Below are positions 42,775 through 53,499 of a DNA stretch of 64,000 nt, piece by piece. Below the pieces are notes generated by a model that was given only the letters and a program-made list of their open reading frames with translations, searched no databases and was not told the origin of the DNA. A program made the translations under genes and the position numbers. The stretch comes from Bettongia penicillata ogilbyi (taxonomy: Eukaryota > Chordata > Mammalia > Diprotodontia > Potoroidae). Every line of letters begins with the position of its first letter. The stretch's first letter is position 1. The stretch lies in the NCBI GenBank assembly GCA_023548195.1, contig JAJHZJ010000496.1:4580501-4644500 (forward strand). Reading direction: 5' to 3'.

Positions 42775-43200
42775 TTCTCTTTGCGTTTGTTTTTGAAGAG
42801 GACTGGTGACATCATGGGGTGAAATCTTTCCTTATGAGTAAATTAGATTTAAGTGAGGCAGTTGTATGAAGTCATTAGCCTCACTCCTTCTTCCAGTGTC
42901 ATCAAGAAGTCCAGTGACAAGACAAAGGTGAGGATGACTGGCAATGGCTTGGGATGCAGTGGATGACATTTGTGTCTTCTGTTACTGATCAGGCTCTAAG
43001 CACTCCACAGTGCCTGCTTCAGTGGCCTTCACGGCTGTTGGCACAAATTGTGTTCTCTTCCACCCATTCCCACTGAGGGAAGGTCTTCACATGCTTGGAG
43101 TAGATATCCCCCTAACTCACCCCCAATGGGTTGGGTCTGTCAGTTACCCTCACCCTGGTTTAGTCCCTCTGCTTACTGGGAGTAGTCGCTGAACTTGCTA
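42775..43200 (+). mobile_element. dispersed repeat, copy 3 of 3
   Basis: 'gtttttgaagaggactggtg', 'gaggatgactggcaatggct' and 'gggatgcagtggatgacatt' parallel 7793-8060 and 8557-8815. This copy is longer and more diverged at its 3' side. The 60-codon frame over its end is fortuitous. Confidence 0.5.
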
Positions 43201-43369
43201 AAGCTTTTTGGAGCCACAGGTGAGATTGGATGAGAGGTGGATGCCACAGGTAGGAAAGCAGCCCTGAAAAGGGCTCCTCAAGACCTCCCGCCAGAGGTGT
43301 TTGTCCTCTCTGAACACCCCACACCTATTTAGGGACAGGAACAGTATTACTCAGTTGGAGAACATCTAG

Positions 43370-43780
43370 GGGAAGTCATTCATCATAGGGAAGGGTCCCA
43401 CATTCATGAGGATCATTTGAAGAAAGCAAGAGTGTCTGACCTGACTGAAAGAAGACTTGGGAGGAATTGAGAGCAGTTTTCCATTTTCTAGAGGGCTGTC
43501 GTATGAAAGAGGGATGTGAATTGTTTGGCTTGGCTCAGGTATAAAGCTAGAATAAATGAGAGGACGTTAAAAGAGGCACATTTAGGTTCAATGTCAATTA
43601 AAACTTCTGAATAATTGGGAATAGCCCAAAGGGTGAGAGCTGTTTTGGGAAGTAATTTCCTAGAGATTGCTATATGAGGGCTTATTAAGCAGCCATGAAG
43701 GACTTTTGGGCAGGCAGGGACTGGACTCAGTGGCCTCTCAGATCTCTTCCAACTCTGTGACGGATTCCATCCTGAATTTA
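43370..43780 (+). mobile_element. L3/CR1 LINE 3' region
   Basis: 'agagggctgtcgtatgaaag', 'ggcacatttaggttcaatgt', 'ggactggactcagtggcctc' and 'tctcttccaactctgtga' follow the conserved CR1-clade 3' order. Parallel to 20500-20965. Confidence 0.65.
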
Positions 43781-44284
43781 GTCACATCTGTAGTTTCACT
43801 TGTTTGGTTTTTATATTTACTGTCCAAATCCAGTTTTGTTTTTAAAAATTGAATAGGTAGCATCCACTGAGCAGTCAGTGTGGCCTTTCTTTTCGTGTTT
43901 ACCTGTATATGTTTACTCTGTCCATAGACAGAGAATCCTAGGTATTACTGACCTCAAACCTATTAGACAGAGTATTCTCCACTTACATAAAGAAAGGCAA
44001 ACACACTGGTAACTGATTCCTCCAAGGTCCCAGCCACCAAGCTGAGGCAGAGAGCCCGCCTCCAAGTTCAATGCTATTTGTGCTTTGCTACCTTGTCTGG
44101 CAGAAGCTGGCTCTGCAAGATTGAGGGCCCAAGAAAGTGAGTCCTTTTTATCATCTTAGAAAGAACTATTGCCAGTAAAAGTACACATTAGTTTTAAAGT
44201 ATGTAGTAACAACTTGACAACACGAGTTTTAAGCAACCTCCTTTTCCAAATGTCCCATGGCCCTTTAAATTGGAAGCACAGAAG

Positions 44285-44287
<3 letters not shown>

Positions 44288-44328
<41 letters not shown>

Positions 44329-44340
44329 ATACACACACAC
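44288..44340 (+). repeat. (AC)n microsatellite
   Basis: Nearly pure CA repeat of about 26 units with two ACAT interruptions near the 3' end. It generates the CVCV-type frames. Confidence 0.97.
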
Positions 44341-44829
44341 CAATAAAGTTAAAAATCTGAAGCAGCAGGAAGTGTAGATCCATTTGGGGGTAATTACTTT
44401 AATTATTCCTAATAAAATCATTTTGTATTAAGTGAAAATAGTTTTAAGGTTTGAACATTCATTGAGGATTAAGAAAGACAGGTTCAGGCCTTTATCTTTC
44501 CATGAAGAAAATTGAGTCCCATTATTCCATACTGAGTTCATAGACGACTTGCAGGATTTTCTTCAGATAGGAGGAAAGCATATAATTGCCTTGGTTGATC
44601 AGGAAGGGTGGCAGAATCAGGCTTTTTTCTTAAATGTAATCACATTGGAGCAATAACTGACATTATTCTCTAAGGGCACAAAAGTAATATCTTGGAGTTT
44701 GGATTTTTGATGTGGTAAACCTCAGATCCAAGTCTTAGCTTTGCTGCTAGCTCACTGGGAAGACTTTAGAGGGAGTATCCACACTGATGAAATCATAAAT
44801 GGTTTAAATCACTAGAAGAGAGGCAATAG

Positions 44830-45170
44830 TGTGAGGCCATGGAGAAGAGGATGGATTTGGAGTCAGGACTCCTGGCTTTGACACTTCCCACCAGTGTGAC
44901 TTTGGGAGGGTAAATCAATCTTCCTCAGCCTCAGTTTCCTCATCAGAAAAATTTGGAAATTTGCCAGGATGACTCCTGAGATCCCTTCTAGCACTAAATT
45001 TCTATGGTCCTTTAAGTTTGGTGTCAAAGGCTGGGATTCAGAAGTCTTGACTTCAAGTCCTGCTTCTGACACTACCAGTGACCTCAGTTTCCTCATCTGT
45101 AAAATAAGGAGGTTAGAATAGCTGGCCTCTGAGAGACCTTCTAGCTCTAGATATAAGATCTTTTGAATAT
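44830..45170 (+). mobile_element. two tandem SINEs
   Basis: First: 'ggatttggagtcaggactcc', 'cctcagcctcagtttcctca'. Second: 'tcttgacttcaagtcctgct', 'cctcagtttcctcatctgta' and 'agaccttctagctctagata'. Two partial elements in the same orientation. Confidence 0.7.
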
Positions 45171-45339
45171 GTGTATAGGATCTTTTGAATATGTATCCTG
45201 TCTGATGTACTAGCTCCTGCTCTTACTGAGTGAATGGGGAAGTATGGAAGAATAGTACATTACATAAAAAGAAGCCATGGAATAACGGATAGAGGTTAAG
45301 TAAATTAGTGGGTTTTAAGACTTATTCTTGCTCTTCTTC

Positions 45340-46085
45340 TTTTTATGCTCTATAAATTTATTTTTTAACCTTTCACTTTGTTTTCTTTTTCAGTTATGCA
45401 TTTATTTTCTCCCTGTCCCACTCATTTAAAAGAAAAAAAGCTTCCATATTCAAAATGAAACAGTTCTTACATACTTATGGAAAATGCATTTCCATATTTG
45501 TCCCTGTTCAAAAATTTATGTCTTATCCTCCAATTTGAATCCATGATCTTTGTGTAAGGAGGCTGGGATGGTTATTGCAACAGTAAGAATTCTCAAATCT
45601 TTCCAACTACCTTTTCTTCACAATGTTGTTGTCATTGTATAAATTATCTTCCCGGTTCTGCTTACTTCACTGCATCAGTGCACACAAGTCTTCCCTGAGT
45701 TCTTCATCATTTCTTACAGTACAACAGTATTCCATTACATTAATATACCAGTCTATGCTCATACAATTCTCAAGTAGAGGGCATCCTTTTAATTTTCAGT
45801 TCTTTGCCATTACAAAAAGAGTTACTATAACAATTTTTGTTTGTGTGAGTCTTTTTCCTCTTTCTTGGATCTCTTTGGGGGATAAGCCTAATTGAAATAT
45901 CCTTGGGTCAGAAGTCACAATTTAGTGATTTTGGGGATCTAGTTTGAAATGTGTTTCCAGATTGTACACACAGATTCACAGCTCTACCAACAGGGCATTG
46001 AAGTGCCCATTTTCCCATAGCCACTCCAACCTTTTTTCTTTCTATTTTCTTATCCTTGTCTAGGCAACTTTCTAAGACCCTTCAG
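45340..46085 (-). mobile_element. LINE-1 3' fragment
   Basis: Antisense: 'tgttgttgtcattgtataaa', 'cagtattccattacattaat', 'ctttgccattacaaaaagag' and 'ggatctctttgggggataag'. Parallel to 400-900 and 34300-34760. Confidence 0.7.
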
Positions 46086-47105
46086 TTTGAATTATACTCT
46101 CATTCGTGACAATAAACCACAAAATCTGTAATAATTTCAGAAACAAATTTACTATGTTGTTTGGTAGAGAGAGATGGAAAGAAGGGGTGACTTCCTCCCA
46201 ACTCTTTGTGAGGTTACATCATGTACTGTTCAGACAAGGTCATACAGATATTAGTCTAATTGACCTCGTGTAGTCAGTAGGTAGTCTTCTAGACAAGGGC
46301 TGTTTGACATGCAGGTAACTCAATCTATTTTGGGGAATCCAAAATACAAACTTTAGGAATACTCAAAACAAGCACTAGATGGGATCTAAACATTTCTTGT
46401 AAGCATCTGGTTTCCCTGGAGCATCTCTGAAGTCAGCCTGACCTCTACAGTAAGTTTTTTGGGTTGGACAATTTTCTAGCCACATGAATGTAGGTTCAAA
46501 GATATTAATAAATGAAAAATAATAATCCACAGCACTTAATGTATCACAGAACATGTGTAAGAGAAAGGTTTTGACTTGATTTCTGGTTCCCTACCCCCTC
46601 AGGCTCGGGATGAAAAAAATATGTTTCTGCTTCATACAGAGCATCTGAACTCCCTCTGATTTCTTTTCGGGGAAGAACACAGGATAGTAGAGATAATTGG
46701 TACAGGCTTGACATTGTACTTTCTAATCTCATAAAAAGTTTCATAGTCTTGTTCCACTTACCTCCTCCCCCTCCCCCAGGTTTGGCTTCCCCTGACAATA
46801 TATGCCTGACATTTAATATTTCTGAAGCAAATATGTCTAGAAAGTTGGATTATTTTTCTTTCTTCTCATCAGGGTGTCATGGTTATGTCCTGTGTATGCA
46901 TGGTGTTGGCACAGGGGTTTTACTGTAGAGACAAATATGGAGATAGAAGGGATATTGGTGATTATTTTGAAAACCCTGTCCCTCTTTTACACATAATTTA
47001 CATGACCTGCTAGAAAGAAGGACAGAGGTATGAACTTGGATCATCTGATTTCCAATTCAAATATTCCCAACCTCCTTCTACGGTTATATATTGTACTACT
47101 GAAAG
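46086..47105. other. unassigned DNA
   Basis: About 1 kb without an assigned repeat. An (ATA/AAT)-rich stretch is at 46510-46525. Confidence 0.3.
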
Positions 47106-47107
47106 GA

Positions 47108-47260
47108 AGACTGGTGGAGGAGAGAAATCTGGTTTTGAACTCAGGACTGAGTTTCAGTGCCACATTTAACACATATTGACTGTATGACCCTGGAAGAATC
47201 ATTTAATTTTTCAGCATTCTAGGAAATTCTCTACAAATAAGAGTTTTATGTTTACACTAA
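47108..47260 (+). mobile_element. SINE fragment
   Basis: 'ctggttttgaactcaggact', 'gactgtatgaccctggaaga', 'cattctaggaaattctctac'. Confidence 0.5.
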
Positions 47261-47289
47261 TAAGATCACAGGCCCTGTACATCTCCCTT

Positions 47290-47530
47290 GTACCGTGTCT
47301 CAAACATTGGGGTGATAGAACACAGTAAAAATTATTCTAATAACATTAATTGCAGTTTTACAAAACCCACCTCCACATTTGCCATTAATTGGCACACAAT
47401 TAATAAAGTAGAACTAGGCATAGTTATTTTTAACATCAGTGAAATTAACTCACAGACTCCATCCAAGCAAATTAACTTCCTAATTTTAGAATGTGTATAT
47501 TTATATAATTTATCTTCTGCTTTCTTCATT
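47290..47530. other. AT-rich block with clustered TAAT/TTAAT motifs
   Basis: No repeat signature. Homeodomain-type core sites (ATTAATTGCAG, CCATTAATTGGC, CAATTAATAAAG) occur within 80 bp at 47343-47410. A candidate conserved noncoding element, by composition only. Confidence 0.3.
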
Positions 47531-47979
47531 TTGTTTTTTCTTAAAAAAAACCCATCATAATCAGCATCTTATTAAACACTCCTGAGTATATCTTTTTTTC
47601 TTTTATTTGTTCTCATTTTAATGTAACTTATGATCCAGGTTTCCCCCAAATTTTTGGTTCATGCATATTAATTCTGATTCAGAGGGGCCTGACTTGAGAG
47701 GGTCAGATTTTCTATATGACTTGTTCTTCTTATCTGGTATACTTCAGGGAAATCTCTAAATATATTCATAGTTTATACCTTTTGTCTAGTTTTCTTCAGA
47801 TGTGAGCATCAGAGTTTCTGACTCCTGGAAAGGCAGTCAGGACATATCAGTTACGGGACAGCCTTTATTTCACCACTCAGAAACCTTTCATTTAAAGAAA
47901 AACAAAATGAAGTTTTCATTAAAAATACAGAAAGTTTAGGAGTCACAACAGAGGAGAGAAAGTATTATAAGGCTGGGGG

Positions 47980-48200
47980 ACATTCAGAGAAAATACCTGG
48001 AGCTGAGAGATGGAGTGTCTTGTTTGTGGAACAGTCAGGATGTCACTGGATCAAAGAGTATATGTCAGGGAGGAAAGGTAGGAGGGGACTAGGTTATGAA
48101 GAGTTTTGAATGCCAAGCAGAGTATTTTGTATGTGTTCCTGCTGTCAATAGGGAGCCACGGGAGTTTATTGACCCCAGGAAAAAGCAGCTCTTGTTGAAA
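47980..48200 (-). mobile_element. L2 LINE internal fragment
   Basis: 'taggttatgaagagttttga', 'tgctgtcaatagggagccac' match the antisense L2 segment 500-700 bp from its 3' end. Confidence 0.6.
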
Positions 48201-48611
48201 GTCAACAAGTAAGGCAGTGGTAGTCATGATCGTATTTCATGGATATTTTCAAACACTGGCCCACACATTATTAGTATCATTGGTTGACTGAGGAAGTCAT
48301 TGAGTTGATCAGGGGCTCACTAATCAGATCTCTTTATATTGATGAAAGGATATATTTTGTACTTTTCCCTACTTTTGTCATTAAATTAATAAATAGGTAG
48401 AAGATATCAAAATGAAAAATCCATGAACGCTGGAAATCAACTGTAGCAGGTGAAACATAATCCACTTTTCGAAAGCTGGATAGGCTCTATCTATACCTCA
48501 GGCTTCTGGGATATCGTGAGAGGTTATTAGGTTCTCTTTTTCTCTACCTCCATTGGTTTTTGTTTTTCCCATTGTTGCACTGCCTCAGCCCCAGTTGACA
48601 TCTAATTCCTT

Positions 48612-48628
48612 CACATCAGTTAACTTTT
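48612..48628 (+). repeat. target-site duplication, left copy (HAL1-D)
   Basis: cacatcagttaactttt, repeated exactly at 49639-49655. Confidence 0.95.
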
Positions 48629-48900
48629 TCATACTCTTCTTGCATCTTTGTCATTTCTCTTCCCAGTCTTTCCTCCACCTGTCTAACTTGCTTTTCAAAA
48701 TCCTTTTTAAGCTCTTCAAAGGCCTGAGCCCACCCGGCACCCCCCTGGAGTGTCTGGGGTACTGAGGCCCCGCCCTCCACGTCTTTCCCTGATGGCAAGA
48801 ATACGTCCTCGTCCTCGCCATCAGATCCGAAGGTCGGGATCATGTGCACTTGTTGGAAAAAACTCTCTATAGTCTTATTTTTCTTCCCTTTTCTAGGCAT
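48627..48900 (-). pseudogene. HAL1-D ORF1 N-terminal fragment
   Basis: ATG at 48898-48900. The frame is open and matches C from residue 1 to about residue 91 ('MTKMQEEYEK'), then runs into the target-site sequence and stops. It contains only the basic N-terminus and the first third of the coiled coil, so it cannot form a functional ORF1p. Confidence 0.9.
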
Positions 48901-49023
48901 TTTCCCAGCCAGTTACTTGACTTCTGAGATTCCTTTCCACCTCCGCCTGGATCCGCCCAGCTAGTGCTTGGCCTCTGAGATTCAAATGCGCTTTCCGCGG
49001 CAAGCTTTAGTTCTGGCGCAGGG

Positions 49024-49170
49024 GTGGGGGCAGGGTGGGGGGCCCACCTCCTATGCTCAGCTCCCTCAGGGGTTTTATTCAGAGGCCTTCAGTAATAGAG
49101 CGGGGTGGGGGCAGGGCCGTCTCCCAGGCTCAGCTCCCTCAGGTTGGAAAGACCTTCAGTATTGAAGATC
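49024..49170 (-). repeat. two tandem 5'UTR monomers of HAL1-D
   Basis: Units at 49024-49104 and 49105-49170. The first has the G-rich insertion also seen in the middle unit of C. Confidence 0.82.
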
Positions 49171-49617
49171 CTACCTGCTGCTGGGGGATTCCTGAGTCCT
49201 GGGCTGCTGCGCCTCAGCCGCCGCCCACGCCTCTGCCACCACGGCTTCCTCCCGACGGGGCCCGAGTCACGGAGACGCTCCGCTCCCCTCCCCTAGCCCA
49301 GCCTTCTTTCTCACTGACCTGTAGCTTCTGTGGGTGGAGGGACTTTCCCGGCTCCCGGAGCTTCCCCCGGAGCTTCCCTCTCTGAAGCCTGCTCGGGTCA
49401 GCTTCTCTGGGGCCGTGGCCAGGGCAGCGCTGGGGGTGGGGTCCGCTTTCCGGGGCACGATGGACCCCGGGGACGGCTCTCCAGGGCTCAGTGGAATGGA
49501 AATCTCTTCCCCTATGATTATGCACCCCCTGCAGTGATTCAGAATTTATGGGGATCTCTTTTTACCTCAATTCCATGGGTTGTGGGCTCGGAGCTCGTAA
49601 ATGTGCGTCCTTCTACT

Positions 49618-49630
49618 CCGCCATCTTGGC
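49618..49630 (-). promoter_or_regulatory. YY1-like box at HAL1-D 5' end
   Basis: Sense gccaagatggcgg, identical to HAL1-C. Confidence 0.65.
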
Positions 49631-49638
49631 TCCACCCC

Positions 49639-49655
49639 CACATCAGTTAACTTTT
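49639..49655 (+). repeat. target-site duplication, right copy (HAL1-D)
   Basis: cacatcagttaactttt followed by six A's. The first C is shared with the element's C-run. Confidence 0.95.
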
Positions 49656-50395
49656 AAAAAAGGATATTTACTTTGAAGACAGAGTAGTGAGTAGTGAGAA
49701 CAAAGCACAGATATAATCCCCAATACCTCATAGACACATTTTCCCATATAACACTTCAGTCTCTGGGGAGAATGCACATAACTTAATTCACTTCCTAAGT
49801 AACACTGGTCCTGCCAAGTTTACCAAAGGCATTTTTCTATAGGATGAATCTTTGTCTCAGCTTCCAATGGATTTGGATCCTAAAGGTCCCCACTAAAGGT
49901 CACTCCTTGTTCTTTAAGACAACAATGTTGCACTTGCTCTGGAACCCAGAATTTAGAACTTCAGGTGGTTAAAGCATCCTCTAGGCTCTGTAATGTCTGG
50001 ATGCTAGTGTACCTTACACATCTTTTTGAAACTCCCAAGGTCACAACTCCTTTCATTTAGAATGGAAAATTAAAGAGAGGCCAAGGATTTAGGCATCACT
50101 GCTTTTCCTCTTAAAGCATTGCCTTTCAATTAATTCTGTAAGTAAAGGAGTCAGCAGATGAGGGGAAGAATAAAAGGCTAAAACCAGTAGACTTTTGCGA
50201 ATGCCTCCATACACTTATCCTAAACTTGCAAGCCAGTATAACCTGGCTCCAGCACAGTCCTCTTTCTAGTCCACATCATTGGAACTTTCCTAGAAGCAGA
50301 TTCTCTAGCCTTGTCCACGTGAAGAAATGCCATTAGGGGCACTCTGAACTTTTGCCAGACCCTCAATACAAAAATATTTGTTCAATAACTTAAAT
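49656..50395. other. unassigned DNA
   Basis: No repeat or gene recognised. Confidence 0.35.
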
Positions 50396-50399
50396 CTAC

Positions 50400-50520
50400 T
50401 ATGGGCATTATGTCCCCCTATTAGAATGTGAAGTCTGAGGTCAGGGATTGTCTTGCTTTTATATTTAAATCTTCAGCACTTGGACATTCTTTACACAAAG
50501 CAAGTGCTTAATAAATTTTT
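50400..50520 (+). mobile_element. L2 LINE 3' terminus (sense)
   Basis: 'cctattagaatgtgaagtct', 'ggtcagggattgtcttgctt' and 'gcaagtgcttaataaatttt'. Confidence 0.72.
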
Positions 50521-51140
50521 TTTTTAATTCACTAGTTCTTTCATTTAGGAACAGTCTATTACTCTCAATTACATAATGCATTAAATAGCTAAAAAAACCC
50601 AGCCTATTTCTCACTGGACATGTGACCTTGGACAATTCACATGATTTTTCTGGATAGATTGCCTGATCGGAAAATGAAGTGACTGGACTGTGAAAAAATG
50701 AAATGATGGTCAGTTTCCTTTGAGCTCTAGTATCACAAAATACCAATGAAAATTGAGTGTTATTGAAATATTCCCTTCTCCCAAGATGTCTAAAGAGGAC
50801 ATTCTGAAGTACTTTTCTAAAAGATTACAATGACAAGTTTTTTTTTTCTTTTTGGATACTGTTCTTTTTTAAATTTTATGCTTTAATCTTATACTTGGCT
50901 TATAATAAAGATTATAATAGAGACATTTAAAATCCATTTTTAAAGTCCTGGATAACCTCCAATGGCAAATATGTTGAGAGTTCTAAAACCCTAAATAGCA
51001 ATTCATAAGATTCTTTCTAAAGCTATGAACAAATTTAATAAAATAATACTAGAAGTAGATACAGAAAATTGCATAATTTGATCATAAGTAGAAAGCAAAG
51101 TGCTTTCTTCAAATCACACTAAGCATCCATGCTCTTTTCA
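50521..51140. other. unassigned AT-rich DNA
   Basis: A SINE-like trace ('catgtgaccttggacaattc') is at 50618-50640. Otherwise there is no assignable content. Confidence 0.3.
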
Positions 51141-51144
51141 TAGA

Positions 51145-51330
51145 TCATAGAATTTGATAGTTTAGAGCTACAAGGAACTTTAGAGGTCATTAAGTCCAAA
51201 CCTACCATTTTATGGATGAAGAATCTAAGGTCAAGAGAAATGAAAGCATTGCTCTAGGGACCTACAACTGGATGTGTGGAAGATGCAACTTGAACAAAGG
51301 ACTTCCTTCTACCCAGTATAGTATTCTATC
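51145..51330 (-). mobile_element. MIR3-like SINE
   Basis: 'gatagtttagagctacaagg', 'aactttagaggtcattaagt' and 'acccagtatagtattctatc'. Confidence 0.65.
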
Positions 51331-51334
51331 CATT

Positions 51335-51590
51335 TATTGTGATTGCTCAATCATTCAGTCAAGCCTCACTCTTTGTGATCCCATGGACCATATTGCCCAT
51401 GGGATTTTCTCAGCAAAGGTATTGAATAGTTTGCCATTTCTTTCTCCAGTGGATTAAGGCAAATGGAGGTTAAGTGACTTGCCCAGGGTTTCACAGCTAG
51501 TAAGTGTCTGAGATAAGATTTGAACTCAGTTATTCCTGACTCCAGGCCCAGTGTTACATTCACCAAGCCATTTAGCTTCCCCTCTCTATC
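51335..51590 (-). mobile_element. marsupial tRNA-type SINE, near complete
   Basis: 'tcactctttgtgatcccatg', 'gattttctcagcaaaggtat', 'gttaagtgacttgcccaggg', 'agctagtaagtgtctgagat' and the inverted tRNA-like head near 'caccaagccatttagcttcc'. Confidence 0.85.
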
Positions 51591-51599
51591 AATTATACC

Positions 51600-51775
51600 A
51601 TCACACACACAAGTATATGTACACATGTATTCATATGTACACACATGCATATGTGTACACACACATACAACATATGCACATATCTACTCACACACGTACA
51701 TATATACATACATGTACACACATACATATACACATACTCATTTACATATATACATGCACATACTCTGTGTGTCTG
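51600..51775. repeat. CA/TA/TG low-complexity tract
   Basis: Imperfect alternating CACA/ACAT/TATA units. Open frames here are artefacts. Confidence 0.88.
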
Positions 51776-52039
51776 TGTGTCTTCTCCTCTTACCCAGGCT
51801 AGAAGTGCAGTAGCTACTCATGGGCCCAATTCCACCATTGATCAGCGCAGAAGATTGGCCAACTCTTTTTCTCAGTTGGGCTGGTTCACCTTTTCCTAGG
51901 GAGCTGAGCTGAGTGACTCTCTACTCCTGGGGACTCACCAGACCCATTTTCAATACCCTGTAATATAACTAATATTAGATAGGTATTTAAAAATATTTAT
52001 TCTTTGCCTTAAAACTGCAAGAAGCAAATTTCTATTAAT

Positions 52040-52175
52040 AATAACAAACTGCACATTTATATGATGCTTTGTAGAAAGACAAATGTGATAGTAGATAGAG
52101 GAGGAGTCAGTCTCAGAATCAGAAAGACTTGCTTTCAAGTCATATCCAGTTTGTGACCCCAGTCTAACTTCTTAG
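52040..52175 (+). mobile_element. SINE fragment
   Basis: 'tgatagtagatagaggagga', 'cagaaagacttgctttcaag' and 'gtcatatccagtttgtgacc' in tRNA-SINE order. Confidence 0.5.
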
Positions 52176-52319
52176 TGAAATCTCTAAGATTATAAATTGC
52201 AGAGAAGATGTTGGTGAGCCTTGGGAGAGGGAGTTTCCTCATCCAGGGAGTTCCCTAAACTGATGCAAGTGGGTTCAGTCTCTCTTCTTATCCTTTTTCC
52301 CATAGAGTTTTATAGTTAA

Positions 52320-52425
52320 TAAATCTCCTTCATTATAACAACCCTGTGGAAATTAGTGAACGCATTATGAATCCCATTTTCCAGATGAGGAAATGAAGTC
52401 TCAGACAATTAAATAACCTCTCTCC
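52320..52425 (-). mobile_element. MIR-type SINE fragment
   Basis: 'cattataacaaccctgtgga', 'attttccagatgaggaaatg' and 'cagacaattaaataacctct'. Confidence 0.6.
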
Positions 52426-52429
52426 TGAG

Positions 52430-53495
52430 CTCCAGACTAAATTGGCCAACTATTTGATATCTGCAGTGTATAATTATCCCAAAATCAATAGGTTCAAAAT
52501 TGAACTTATTATCTATCTTATTAAATTCACCTGGCCTCAAAACCTCCTTATATCTCTTGAGAGAACCAACATCCTCACAGTCATTCAGGTTCACAACCTC
52601 GGTCAGCAGCATCATTGATTCTTCGCTTTCTCTACTTATCTAATAAGTTCATTTCACTAAGTATTAATTAAAAATGCCTTCTATGTGCAAGGCACTGTTT
52701 GGACACGTGGATTCAAAGACAAAAGTGAGATATCATTTATCTCAAGGAGCTCATATTTGCCAATGGCTTGTCTTAAATCCATTTCCTCTTCTTTACCTAC
52801 ACAGCCATCTCCCATGCAAGTCCTTCATCATCTCTCCCTTGGGAAACTGCAAAGAGTCTCCCCCTTGGAGTCTTTGCCTTCTGTCTTTCCCCTTTCTGAT
52901 TCACCATATATTCATCTTCCAAAGTAACCTTAAAGAGTTGATCTTACCATGTCAGCTCCCCACCCCCATTTAAGAATCTTTAGTGTCTACCTCTTGGAAA
53001 AAATGGAAGTTCCTCCTTGTCTTGGCTTGTCAAGCTTTTTCTGATCTGGCTCCAACTTACCTTTTCAAGCTTATCATACATTAAGTCCTTCTCAGATCAG
53101 CCTTTGTGCTCCTCCGGACACACGACACTCTGGCTCTCAGCTCTGTGCCTTCACCCTGGCTATTCTCCATGCCTGGAATATCCTTCCTCCTGCACTCTAC
53201 CTTTTATCCTCTAGTTTTCCTTCAACACTCTGCTAATATGTCATCTAATACTACTTCATATTTTAATGCTTATCTTCCACTTTCTAATCTTAATTCTTTC
53301 CCTCAACCTCCTCCCACTTGGTATTAGTTCTCTAATTATATCAGTTTACATCACTTATTCCCACATTCATAGTAAGATATAAGCAATTCATTGAGGGGAG
53401 GGAACTTTTTTCTTCATTAATGTATTTCCAGCATCTAGCACAGCTTTCCCCACCCACTAAGTTCTTAATAAATGCTTGTTGGAGTAGACTAGATT
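52430..53495 (+). mobile_element. L2 LINE, long sense fragment with a nested L2
   Basis: Sense L2 from the coding end ('atcaataggttcaaaattga', 'cagtcattcaggttcacaac') through 'tcatcatctctcccttggga', 'tccatgcctggaatatcctt' and the 3' terminus 'ttcttaataaatgcttgttg'. An antisense L2 terminus (52645-52760, 'gaagcactgttt'-type block) interrupts it. The frames of 65-99 codons here are L2 coding relics, not host exons. Confidence 0.72.
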
Positions 53496-53499
53496 TCAT

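Larger units (their letters stand above)
48629..49638 (-). mobile_element. HAL1-D: 3'-truncated insertion with a full 5' end
   Basis: Bounded by an exact 17-bp duplication and carrying a complete 5'UTR (48901-49638, two monomers) and the first ~91 codons of ORF1. It then stops in the ORF1 A-run (sense TATGAAAAA). The 3'UTR and tail are absent. L1-type elements are usually truncated at the 5' end. Here the right TSD ends in TTTT followed by AAAA, a textbook TTTT/AA nick, and the left junction lies within the internal A-run. That is what is expected if the nicked T-end primed on the ORF1 A-run. The sequence is very close to C. Confidence 0.93.

Noticed and set aside
52674..53327. Frames of 65-99 codons resembling exons
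   Set aside because: Contained in an L2 LINE fragment; coding relics of L2 with stops on both sides.
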